8,457 nucleotides of DNA from an uncultured Bacilli bacterium (GTDB taxonomy: Bacteria > Bacillota_I > Bacilli_A > RFN20 > CAG-826), in NCBI GenBank assembly GCA_944358755.1, contig CALVRY010000045.1:1-8457 (forward strand), in the 5' to 3' direction. Below the pieces are notes generated by a model that worked only from the letters and a program-made list of their open reading frames with translations, was not told the origin of the DNA and made no database searches. The translations under genes were made by a program, and so were the position numbers. Below, in pieces: positions 1-6,101 of the stretch (its first letter is position 1; the number at the start of each line of letters is the position of its first letter).

Positions 1-627
1 TCTGAATATTTAGCAAAACGTATGCTAAATAAGGTCTATGGTCATTTCGTAGAAGATGCGGTAGTTTATGAAGATTTACCATCAACTTATAAAGATACAT
101 ATGCTCGTAATAAGAGAATGGGGCATGGCGTGTCTCGCCTTTTCTTCACACATGGTTTTAAACTATTTGGTAAATTTTTTACAACTTTTAATTTTTCTTA
201 TTTAGAAGTATTTTTCCAATTCTATTTTTGCATAATTTGCGCTGTCTTATGTACTTGGATTCCTCTTTTCTATATCTATGATATTACTTATTTGTGCATG
301 GCAAGTTATGGAGCAATTGAAGTTACACTTTTAACTGCAGCTGAATACTTAGAAATTTTACAAAGAACCGCAATAATTGCCGGCCTTGCGCTTGGAATTT
401 TATTTGCTTTCGCTGGGATTTTGCAGGCTTTTTTACTCGTTATGTGCGATTATAAAAAACTTGGAGCTAAAAATAGAAGAGAATTAATGAGTGGAATTAT
501 CATCTATCCTTGCTTTGTTGTTGTTTATTGTTTAACACTCTTTTTAGGCATTATTTCTAAACCAAGTTGGAATAAAGTTCGTCGTAATAAAATCTATTAT
601 AATCCAGAGGAAGGTGAGATAAAGTGA
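1..627 (+). CDS. Membrane glycosyltransferase family 2-like protein, C-terminal part (5' end outside window)
   Basis: The reading frame is open from the first base, so the true start lies upstream; the ATG at 22 is probably internal. Counting from that ATG, residues 10-36 (VEDAVVYEDLP, then KRMGHG) resemble the end of a GT2 catalytic domain, where a D-x-P segment precedes the Q-x-x-R-W motif. Here the motif reads RNKRM: the arginine is kept, but the Q and W are replaced. Three hydrophobic segments follow at about 62-88, 117-141 and 157-178, and then a basic tail containing KPSWNKVRRNK. This matches GT2 enzymes whose catalytic domain is followed by a membrane bundle that exports or anchors the glycan or glycolipid. 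Donor and product cannot be told. The stop TGA overlaps the GTG start of the hydrolase, which implies translational coupling. The GT2 call comes from remembered motif patterns and rests on the C-terminus only; another polytopic membrane protein is possible. Confidence 0.55.
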   Translation, partial: SEYLAKRMLNKVYGHFVEDAVVYEDLPSTYKDTYARNKRMGHGVSRLFFTHGFKLFGKFFTTFNFSYLEVFFQFYFCIICAVLCTWIPLFYIYDITYLCMASYGAIEVTLLTAAEYLEILQRTAIIAGLALGILFAFAGILQAFLLVMCDYKKLGAKNRRELMSGIIIYPCFVVVYCLTLFLGIISKPSWNKVRRNKIYYNPEEGEIK

Positions 628-1514
628 AAGAATTAAGTTTTAAAAATCGTTATAACGATACTTTATATGGTAACTCATGGGAAATTGAAAACCCTGAAGC
701 AATAGTTTTAATCGTAACAGGTATGGCTGAAAATTCGGCACGTTACGATGATTTTGCTACATTTTTAAACACACATAAATATTCGGTTTATTGTATTGAT
801 CATTATGGACAAGGTCTTGGAAAAAATGGTGAACTTGGGAATCCAGGAAGAGATTATTTTTTCAAGATGCAAGAAACTATTAAAGAATTCGTTTTAAAAA
901 TCAAAGGCGAAACCGGTTTAAAAGTTTATCTATTTTCTCATTCAATGGGCAGCTTTGTTACTCAAGGTTTTATTGAAAAATATTCCCGAATTATTGATAA
1001 AGTAGTTTTATGCGGCACAAATGGGCGCAACCCACTTGTTAAATTCGGCTACCTATACACAAAATTATTTATTAATCATACAAACTACAATAAGACAGCT
1101 GGATTTATCCATAATCTTGCAATTGGAGCTTATGAAAAAACTGTCAAAGATGGAATCAGTAACAATGCGTGGATTTCTTATAATGAAGAAAATGTTAAAA
1201 AATATGATGCTGATCAATATAGTGGATATAGACCTACAAATGGTTTTTATAAAGAATTCATGAAAGGTTTAGTTTCTATTCAAAAAGGTAAAAACGTAAA
1301 AGAAATCTCTCCTAAATTACCAATTTTAATTATTGGTGGAAGCGATGATGCAGTAGGTAATTTTGGTAAAGGTTTAACTAATCTTGCTAAGTTATATAAA
1401 AAATATAACTTAAACGCCAAATTAATAATTTATGAAAATATGCGTCATGAAATCTTAAACGAAAAAGATAACCAAAAAGTTTATAACGACGTATTAAATT
1501 TCTTCGAAAATTAA
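624..1514 (+). CDS. Alpha/beta hydrolase, monoacylglycerol lipase / lysophospholipase-like (Hydrolase_4 type)
   Basis: This 296-residue protein has no signal peptide or clear membrane segment and is probably cytoplasmic. The fold landmarks appear in order: a strand then TGMAE near 32-36 (oxyanion-hole region), DHYGQGLG at 59-66 (the usual D-x-x-G-x-G turn), and the nucleophile elbow SHSMG with Ser107. The acid is probably Asp241 in GGSDD, and the catalytic His275 lies in MRHEILNE, a motif typical of monoacylglycerol lipase-like enzymes. The elbow has S rather than the common G before H-S-M-G. The likely reaction is hydrolysis of an acyl ester from a glycerolipid or similar small ester, though the substrate is inferred. 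Translation starts at GTG 624 with AAGGTGAG at 611-618, and no ATG lies nearby in frame. The 4-nt overlap with the upstream glycosyltransferase suggests a shared role, perhaps in glycolipid or envelope metabolism. A hairpin terminator follows 19 nt after the stop. Confidence 0.8.
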   Translation: MKELSFKNRYNDTLYGNSWEIENPEAIVLIVTGMAENSARYDDFATFLNTHKYSVYCIDHYGQGLGKNGELGNPGRDYFFKMQETIKEFVLKIKGETGLKVYLFSHSMGSFVTQGFIEKYSRIIDKVVLCGTNGRNPLVKFGYLYTKLFINHTNYNKTAGFIHNLAIGAYEKTVKDGISNNAWISYNEENVKKYDADQYSGYRPTNGFYKEFMKGLVSIQKGKNVKEISPKLPILIIGGSDDAVGNFGKGLTNLAKLYKKYNLNAKLIIYENMRHEILNEKDNQKVYNDVLNFFEN

Positions 1515-1532
1515 ATTTTTAGTTAATAAAAA

Positions 1533-1570
1533 TTCCTAGGATTTTTGATAAAATTTCCTAGGAAAAATTT
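1533..1570 (+). terminator. CCTAGG hairpin terminator, possibly bidirectional
   Basis: TTCCTAGGA (1533-1541) pairs with TCCTAGGAA (1556-1564), giving 9 bp with a 14-nt AT-rich loop. The + strand downstream tract is AAAATTT, a poor U-run. The complementary strand has a similar run on its other side, so the element could work weakly in both directions. Its position directly after the hydrolase stop supports a terminator role. The core closely resembles the hairpin at 8171-8209. Confidence 0.6.
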
Positions 1571-1683
1571 ACAAGTTGTTAATATTATCTTAATTCTGGA
1601 TTTTGCGAAAAAGCTTAAGTTATTTTATAACAATTTTTCATCTTGTAAAACATTATTTTTATTTTTTTAATGTCAAAATAATA
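1571..1683 (+). other. AT-rich non-coding stretch with nested inverted repeats
   Basis: There is no credible reading frame here. Several complementary arms are nested: TTTACAAG (1568-1575) with CTTGTAAA (1642-1649), TTGTTA (1576-1581) with TAACAA (1628-1633), CTTAA (1589-1593) with TTAAG (1615-1619), and TTTT-GCG-AAAA (1601-1611). A T-rich tract follows at 1652-1668. This could be a small structured RNA, an extended terminator, or chance folding in very AT-rich DNA. I claim only the repeats, not a function. Confidence 0.25.
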
Positions 1684-1697
1684 TGAAAGTGTTTTCA
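1684..1697. promoter_or_regulatory. cre-like / LacI-family operator
   Basis: TGAAAGTGTTTTCA matches 13 of 14 positions of the CcpA catabolite-responsive element consensus TGWAANCGNTNWCA. The one mismatch is in the central CG, which reads TG here. The arms TGAAA and TTTCA are perfectly complementary. The site overlaps a candidate -35 box (1694-1699) and lies 72 nt upstream of the aptamer. It would link the nucleoside importer to carbon-source status through CcpA, or to another LacI-family regulator. The central mismatch lowers certainty, and which regulator binds is inference. Confidence 0.45.
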
Positions 1698-1723
1698 CAA
1701 AAACTTTTGAATTTTGTTATATA
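1694..1723 (+). promoter_or_regulatory. Candidate promoter A for the importer operon
   Basis: The -35 TTCACA (1694-1699, 5/6 to consensus) and -10 TATATA (1718-1723, 4/6) are separated by 18 nt. The resulting transcript would include the entire riboswitch. The -35 shares bases with the cre-like operator, so binding there would block it. AT-rich sequence yields such matches easily. Confidence 0.3.
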
Positions 1724-1726
1724 TTT

Positions 1727-1753
1727 TTGCTTCCAATTATTATTTAATATAAG
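1727..1753 (+). promoter_or_regulatory. Candidate promoter B for the importer operon
   Basis: The -10 TATAAG (1748-1753) matches 5/6, but its best -35, TTGCTT (1727-1732), is weak and the spacer is only 15 nt. Transcription would begin near 1760, just before the aptamer at 1769, the geometry usual for riboswitch leaders. The operator at 1684-1697 would then lie upstream of the promoter rather than within it. Confidence 0.3.
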
Positions 1754-1768
1754 CGATAAATCAATCGG

Positions 1769-1842
1769 GTTTCGTGTATAAGTAATCTAGATATGGGGAT
1801 TACGTCTCTACCCTTAAACCAAAATTAAGGACTACACAAAAC
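1769..1842 (+). promoter_or_regulatory. Purine riboswitch aptamer, guanine class
   Basis: All parts of the purine aptamer can be read. P1 is GTTTCGTGTA (1769-1778) paired with TACACAAAAC (1833-1842), with one C-A mismatch at 1773/1838. J1/2 is TAA (1779-1781). P2 is GTAATC (1782-1787) paired with GATTAC (1798-1803), with the conserved GATATGG in its loop (1790-1796). J2/3 is GTCTCTAC (1804-1811). P3 is CCTTAA (1812-1817) paired with TTAAGG (1825-1830). GG at 1795-1796 and CC at 1819-1820 can form the L2-L3 kissing contact. J3/1 reads A-C, so the residue equivalent to C74 of the B. subtilis xpt aptamer is C1832, which specifies guanine or hypoxanthine rather than adenine. The U51 equivalent (1809) is kept, which argues against the 2'-deoxyguanosine variant. 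The only J2/3 change from xpt is at the flipped-out position 48 (1806). Confidence 0.93.
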
Positions 1843-1844
1843 AA

Positions 1845-1921
1845 AAGTATTCGTTGGCAATACTTAATAGAGAAACATGAAAACTCCTATGATTTATAAG
1901 AAGTCTATTCTTATTTAGGAG
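1845..1921 (+). promoter_or_regulatory. Riboswitch expression platform: Shine-Dalgarno-sequestering hairpin
   Basis: A first hairpin, AAGTATT (1845-1851) with AATACTT (1859-1865), starts 3 nt after P1. Further on, ATAAGAA (1896-1902) pairs with TTCTTAT (1908-1914) around a 5-nt loop. Outside that, CTCCTA (1884-1889) pairs with TAGGAG (1916-1921), which covers the Shine-Dalgarno core of the lipoprotein gene (1917-1922). No hairpin is followed by a run of T, so control by blocking translation fits better than transcription termination. I found no convincing anti-sequestor; the best candidate is AGGA (1828-1831, at the P3/J3-1 edge) pairing with TCCT (1885-1888). The direction of control (guanine turns expression off) is inferred from related riboswitches. 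Confidence 0.6.
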
Positions 1922-1929
1922 GAAGAAAA

Positions 1930-3039
1930 ATGAAGAAAAACAGACTTATCGGATTATCATTAGCCGTTTTAGGATCAGTTAGCCTTTTAGCATCCTGTGG
2001 TAACGACACTAAAGAATACGCTTTAATCACAGACGTTGGCGATATTGATGATGAATCATTTAACCAAACATCATGGGAAGCATTAGAAGATTTTGCTAAA
2101 GCAAACAACAAAACATATGCTTATTACAAACCAACTAAGGATTCAACAGAAGCAAGATTATTATCAATTGATCAAGCAGTTCAAAGAGGCGCTAAAGTTG
2201 TCGTTTGCCCAGGTTATTTATTCGAAGATGCTGTTTATACTGCTCAAGAAAAATATCCAGAAGTTAAGTTCGTTTTAATTGATGGTCAACCACATACTGC
2301 TGATTACAGTACATATAAAACTGCAAAAAATACAGTTTCAATTATCTTTAAAGAGGAAATCGCTGGTTTCTTAGCTGGTTATGCTGCAGTTCAAGATGGA
2401 AATCGTGATTTAGGTTTCTGCGGTGGTATGGCAGTTCCAGCTGTTCAAAGATTTGGAAGCGGATACGTTCAAGGTATCAACTATGCTGCTAAAGAATTAG
2501 ATGTTCAAACAACTGTTAAATACTATTATGCAGGTGCTTTCGACGCAACAGCAGAAGCAACAGCAAGAATGAAATCTTGGTATACAGAAGGTATGGATAC
2601 TGTATTTGCTTCTGGTGGTAAAGTTTACCTTTCAGTTGTTGAAGGTGTTAAAGATGTTGATGCAACATGGATTGGCGTTGACGTTGATCAATCATCAGTT
2701 GATAAGAAAGTCTTAACTTCAGCTATTAAAGGTCTTAGAGAATCAGTTACATCTGCTTTAGAAGTTTATATGTCTGATAGCTGGGACGATATTGGTGGAG
2801 AAAATTTCACTTTAGGTCTTGATTCTGAATTCGGAAAAGTTGGTAAGAAAGATTACGTTGGAATTCCAACTAACGAAGAAGCTTGGAGATTTAAAAACTT
2901 CAAAAAAGCTGATTATGATGATGTTGTTGCTAAAATTAAGAGCGGCGATATTAAAATTTCAAACAGCACAACTGCAGCTCCAACTGTTGATAGCCACACA
3001 ACTGTCACATACGAAAGTGATTTTGCTCCAAAAGAATAA
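1930..3039 (+). CDS. BMP/PnrA-family nucleoside-binding lipoprotein of an ABC importer
   Basis: This 369-residue protein is the extracellular, membrane-anchored substrate receptor of the importer encoded downstream. Residues 1-22 form a lipoprotein signal (MKKN, then a hydrophobic core) ending in the lipobox LASC, so Cys23 is the lipidated residue. The mature part begins with the BMP signature D-x-G-x-I-D-D-x-S-F-N-Q-x-x-W (35-49). It continues with the AGFLAGYAA and LGFCGGM blocks (about 145-167), typical of the Med/BMP/PnrA family, whose studied members bind purine nucleosides. The C-terminal 28 residues are rich in Thr and Ser and look like an appended tail. The start is ATG 1930, with AGGAGG at 1917-1922 and 7 nt of spacing. 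A guanine riboswitch leads the gene and a strong hairpin terminator follows it. Specificity for guanosine or other purine nucleosides is inferred from the family and riboswitch. The nearest named relative in role is B. subtilis NupN. Confidence 0.9.
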   Translation: MKKNRLIGLSLAVLGSVSLLASCGNDTKEYALITDVGDIDDESFNQTSWEALEDFAKANNKTYAYYKPTKDSTEARLLSIDQAVQRGAKVVVCPGYLFEDAVYTAQEKYPEVKFVLIDGQPHTADYSTYKTAKNTVSIIFKEEIAGFLAGYAAVQDGNRDLGFCGGMAVPAVQRFGSGYVQGINYAAKELDVQTTVKYYYAGAFDATAEATARMKSWYTEGMDTVFASGGKVYLSVVEGVKDVDATWIGVDVDQSSVDKKVLTSAIKGLRESVTSALEVYMSDSWDDIGGENFTLGLDSEFGKVGKKDYVGIPTNEEAWRFKNFKKADYDDVVAKIKSGDIKISNSTTAAPTVDSHTTVTYESDFAPKE

Positions 3040-3054
3040 TAATTATTAAATTTT

Positions 3055-3091
3055 AGTGAAAGAGGCTTTTCATCGCCTCTTTCACTTTTTT
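3055..3091 (+). terminator. Rho-independent terminator / attenuator between lipoprotein and ATPase genes
   Basis: AGTGAAAGAGGC (3055-3066) pairs perfectly over 12 bp with GCCTCTTTCACT (3075-3086), with an 8-nt loop and a run of six T (3086-3091). This is the best intrinsic terminator in the window. It lies inside the operon, only 20 nt before the ATPase start. Such partial terminators commonly let binding protein be made in excess over membrane components. No separate promoter is evident after it, so read-through is expected. Confidence 0.9.
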
Positions 3092-3098
3092 AAATTTT

Positions 3099-3103
3099 GA
3101 AGG
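3099..3103 (+). promoter_or_regulatory. Shine-Dalgarno that fixes the ATPase start at ATG 3112
   Basis: GAAGG lies 8 nt before ATG 3112, which is good spacing. An in-frame TTG at 3097 would add five residues, but it overlaps this site and has no Shine-Dalgarno of its own. ATG 3112 is therefore preferred. Confidence 0.75.
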
Positions 3104-3111
3104 TAAAAAAG

Positions 3112-4704
3112 ATGGAAGAAAAATATGCAGTAGAAATTGAACATGTTTCAAAATCATTTCCAGGCATTAAAGCAAACGATGATATTTCTTTGAAATTAAA
3201 AAAAGGGGAAATTCATGCTTTATTAGGCGAAAATGGCGCTGGAAAATCAACTTTAATGAGTATCCTTTTTGGTTTCTATCAACCAGATGAAGGTGTTATT
3301 AAAGTTAATGGTGAAGAAGTAAATATTAAAGATCCAAATCATGCAAATGATTTAGGAATCGGAATGGTACATCAACATTTTAAACTTGTTGATGTTTTTA
3401 CTGTTTTAGAAAACATTATTTTAGGGCATGAAGACTTAAAATATGGTTTCTTTTTAAATAAAAATAAGTCTAGAAAGAAAATTGAAGCAATTGCTGAAAA
3501 ATATAATCTTAATGTTGATTTAGATGCAAAAATTGAAGATATCAGCGTTGGAATGCAACAAAAAACTGAAATTTTAAAAATGCTCTATAGAGAAAATGAT
3601 ATCTTGATTTTTGACGAACCTACCGCAGTTTTAACTCCACAAGAAATCGATGAATTATTAAACATAATGAAAAATTTAGCATCGGAAGGAAAGTCAATTC
3701 TCTTCATTTCGCATAAGTTAGATGAAATATTAGCAGTTGCGGATACTTGTAGTGTTCTAAGAAAAGGAAAATTAGTTGCGACTTTAAATGTTAAAGATAC
3801 CAATAAAAAAGAATTATCTGAATTAATGGTCGGAAGAGAAGTCTCTTTTGCCGTTGCTAAAAAAGAGCTTGAGCCAGGAGAAACTGTTTTGAAAGTTCGT
3901 AATTTAGTAATGGAAAATCCAATTCACAAGGGAGTTGATATTGTTAATGGAGTTTCTTTCGATGTTAGACGCGGCGAGATTGTTTGCATCGCAGGTATTG
4001 ATGGTAATGGACAAAACGAACTTGTTTTTGGCATTACTGGTCTTCAAAAAATTAAGTCCGGCAATGTTTATTTAAAAGGCGAAAACATTACAAAAGAGTC
4101 TATTTTTGCAAGAAATTCGAATGGAATAGCCCATATTCCTGAAGATAGACATAAATACGGTTTGGTTTTAGATTATCCATTAAGTTACAATACTGTATTA
4201 GAAGATTACTACAAAAAAGAATTTACTAATGGAAAAATAATATTAAATGAAAAAGCTATTACAGACTATTCTAATAAATTAATCGAAGAATATGATATAA
4301 GAAGTGGTAGCGGATCAAAGAGTATCGTTAGAAGTATGTCTGGCGGTAATCAACAAAAGATAATTGTTGCAAGAGAAATTGAGAGAAATCCAGATTTATT
4401 AATTGCTGTTCAACCTACAAGAGGTCTTGATGTAGGGGCAATTGAAAATATCCATAAACAAATTGTTAAAGAAAGAGATAAAAATAAAGCTGTATTGCTA
4501 GTTTCTTTTGAACTCGATGAAGTTATGAATCTTGCCGATAGAATTCTTGTAATGTTTAACGGAAGAATTGTCGGAGAGTTTACGCAAGGTAAAGCCACAA
4601 GAGAAGAACTTGGTCTTTATATGGCTGGTGCTAAACAAAATTATGAATTTAAAGAAAGTGAGGAGGTAAACCATGAAAGAGAAAATTATTCAAATTTTAA
4701 ATAA
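3112..4704 (+). CDS. Nucleoside ABC importer ATPase with two nucleotide-binding domains (NupO/YufO-like)
   Basis: This 530-residue cytoplasmic protein powers import through the two permeases that follow. NBD1 has Walker A GENGAGKST (39-47), Q-loop Gln88, a signature-like VGMQQ (146-150), Walker B ILIFDEP (164-170) with Asp168 and Glu169, and switch His201. NBD2 starts near 255. Its Walker A position is GIDGNGQNE (295-303), without the lysine. Its signature is SGGNQQK (410-416), its Walker B region reads LLIAVQPTRGLD (429-440) with Gln in place of catalytic Glu, and the H-loop reads SFELDE with no His. One canonical and one degenerate site is normal for this sugar/nucleoside importer ATPase class, so it is not a sign of decay. 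The last 32 nt overlap the first permease gene, whose AGGAGGT (4661-4667) lies inside this coding sequence, suggesting coupled translation. Confidence 0.93.
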   Translation: MEEKYAVEIEHVSKSFPGIKANDDISLKLKKGEIHALLGENGAGKSTLMSILFGFYQPDEGVIKVNGEEVNIKDPNHANDLGIGMVHQHFKLVDVFTVLENIILGHEDLKYGFFLNKNKSRKKIEAIAEKYNLNVDLDAKIEDISVGMQQKTEILKMLYRENDILIFDEPTAVLTPQEIDELLNIMKNLASEGKSILFISHKLDEILAVADTCSVLRKGKLVATLNVKDTNKKELSELMVGREVSFAVAKKELEPGETVLKVRNLVMENPIHKGVDIVNGVSFDVRRGEIVCIAGIDGNGQNELVFGITGLQKIKSGNVYLKGENITKESIFARNSNGIAHIPEDRHKYGLVLDYPLSYNTVLEDYYKKEFTNGKIILNEKAITDYSNKLIEEYDIRSGSGSKSIVRSMSGGNQQKIIVAREIERNPDLLIAVQPTRGLDVGAIENIHKQIVKERDKNKAVLLVSFELDEVMNLADRILVMFNGRIVGEFTQGKATREELGLYMAGAKQNYEFKESEEVNHERENYSNFK

Positions 4705-6100
4705 TCTCAAAGATTGGTTTAAAACTGTTCCGGTTGAATGGTGGAATAACTTAATTTTATGGTTTAAGAAAACTCCTGATAGACTCAAGAGTTTTGGTGC
4801 GTATTGCAAAGAAATCCCTGCAAAACTCAAGAATTTTTTCTTAAAAATCAAAAATTACAATTATAAAAATTTACCAAATGATTTAAAAATAATTTTTTCA
4901 TCAGATGGTGCGATAAAACTTTATTCTTCGCTTGGATGTATCGTTGTTAGCTTAATTATTGGTTTAATTATTTTAATTGCACTCGATCCAAGTATTGCTT
5001 TTACTGAATTTGGAAACTTAATTACTGGCGGTCTTCAATTTGGCAGTGGTAACTTCTTTGCAATTATTGCTAATACAGCACCTTTATTATGCTGTGGCCT
5101 TTCTATCGTTTTCGCAAACAAAACAGGTATGTTTAATATTGGCGTTGCTGGTCAATATACTATTGGAATCTTTGGAAGTTTAATGTTTGCTATTCAGTTC
5201 GATTGGCCATGGTTCCCTAGCATGCTTATGGCAATGCTTTTTGGTGCTATTTGGGGAGGCATCCCGGGTTATTTAAAGGCACATTTCAACGTTAGCGAAG
5301 TTCTTTCCGGAATTATGCTTAACTGGATTGCGCTTTTCTTTACAAATTATTCATTCCAAACATATTTATCAAGTTGTGTTGATATTAGAGCCGGATCTAA
5401 AACTTATACTTTAGCTAATGCTAATCCAACTGGTTTATTGCCTGATTTAGGTCTTGGGCCAGCAACTAGTGGATATTTTACTATTTCAATTTTTATCGCA
5501 ATTATAGCTGCTATTGTTGTTTTATTTATTCTTAAAAAGACAACATTAGGTTATCAACTTAAAGCTAGCGGCTTAAATAAAGACGCGACTCGCTATGCAG
5601 GTATTAAAGATAAAAGAAATCTTGTTATTTCTTTAGCAATCAGTGGTGCACTTGCTGGACTTGGTGCTTCTTTATATTATTTAGCAGATTTGGAACAATA
5701 TTCAGTTCAAGCTTCAAGTGCTTTGCCATCTCTTCCATGGGATGGAATTGTTGTCGCTTTTCTTGGCCAACTTTCACCTATTGGAACAATTTTCGCAACA
5801 CTATTCACCTCTTTAATTTCTCAAGGCTCAACGGCTATGTTACAAACAAGCTTCCCTTCAGAAATTGCTGATATTATTACTGGTGTTGTAGTCTATTTTA
5901 GTGGACTTACAAGTTTACTTATAATTCTTGCTAATAAATATATCTTTAAGAAAAAGAATAAAAATCAAGAGTTGTTGCTTGCTAAAGCTAATGATACAAC
6001 TGAGGAATCAGTGACTGAAAAAGTAGAGTCTGTTAGTCAAATTGAGGTAAATAATGATTCTAGTGAAGCCGTTATTAAGGCAGAAAGTGAGGAAAAATAG
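4673..6100 (+). CDS. Nucleoside ABC importer permease 1 (NupP/YufP-like) with long N- and C-terminal extensions
   Basis: This 475-residue inner-membrane subunit belongs to the BPD_transp_2 group, whose members usually have about 350 residues. About 85 residues precede the first membrane segment (about 86-104), and about 50 mostly acidic, hydrophilic residues follow the last (about 407-421). Family landmarks include FANKTGMFNIGVAGQY (147-162), the cytoplasmic loop LGYQLKASGLNKDATRYAGI (292-311), which probably contacts the ATPase, and SGALAGLGA after it. The N-terminal region repeats a [W/Y]-[F/C]-K-x-x-P pattern at 15-20, 30-35 and 44-49, with a looser copy at 64-68. These stretches are amphipathic and basic and probably lie on the membrane or the ATPase. 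The start is ATG 4673 with a near-ideal AGGAGGT 5 nt upstream. Pairing with permease 2 is expected to form the heterodimeric channel. Confidence 0.9.
   Translation: MKEKIIQILNNLKDWFKTVPVEWWNNLILWFKKTPDRLKSFGAYCKEIPAKLKNFFLKIKNYNYKNLPNDLKIIFSSDGAIKLYSSLGCIVVSLIIGLIILIALDPSIAFTEFGNLITGGLQFGSGNFFAIIANTAPLLCCGLSIVFANKTGMFNIGVAGQYTIGIFGSLMFAIQFDWPWFPSMLMAMLFGAIWGGIPGYLKAHFNVSEVLSGIMLNWIALFFTNYSFQTYLSSCVDIRAGSKTYTLANANPTGLLPDLGLGPATSGYFTISIFIAIIAAIVVLFILKKTTLGYQLKASGLNKDATRYAGIKDKRNLVISLAISGALAGLGASLYYLADLEQYSVQASSALPSLPWDGIVVAFLGQLSPIGTIFATLFTSLISQGSTAMLQTSFPSEIADIITGVVVYFSGLTSLLIILANKYIFKKKNKNQELLLAKANDTTEESVTEKVESVSQIEVNNDSSEAVIKAESEEK
6086..6093 (+). promoter_or_regulatory. Shine-Dalgarno that fixes the permease 2 start at ATG 6102
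   Basis: AGTGAGGA lies 8 nt before ATG 6102. The longer reading frame from ATG 6054 would add 16 residues of basic, non-family sequence (MILVKPLLRQ...) and would overlap permease 1 by 47 nt, without a comparable site. ATG 6102 also leaves only 1 nt after the permease 1 stop, a usual operon junction. Confidence 0.8.
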
Positions 6101-6101
6101 T

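Noticed and set aside
625..636. Mycoplasma code (TGA as Trp), extending the first gene by three residues to TAA 634
   Set aside because: This site alone cannot decide it, but all Trp codons elsewhere are TGG and no internal TGA occurs in long genes, which favours the standard code.
1021..1263. Small open frame inside the hydrolase gene, with similar small frames at 2093-2278, 2819-3049 and several on the minus strand
   Set aside because: They lie inside well-supported genes in other frames, show no family features and lack their own ribosome-binding sites, so they are shadows.
1769..1842. Adenine or 2'-deoxyguanosine specificity for the riboswitch
   Set aside because: The J3/1 residue is C, not U, and the U51 equivalent in J2/3 is kept, so the guanine class fits best.
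3097..3111. TTG start adding five residues to the ATPase
   Set aside because: The TTG overlaps the GAAGG that serves ATG 3112 and has no ribosome-binding site of its own; the family N-terminus fits ATG 3112.
4012..4600. Degenerate second ATPase site read as a damaged gene
   Set aside because: Loss of the Walker A lysine, Gln in the QPTRG motif and no H-loop His are normal for NBD2 in this importer class; the frame is intact.
6054..6101. Upstream ATG start for permease 2 with a 47-nt overlap
   Set aside because: The added 16 residues are unlike the family, and AGTGAGGA is correctly spaced for ATG 6102.
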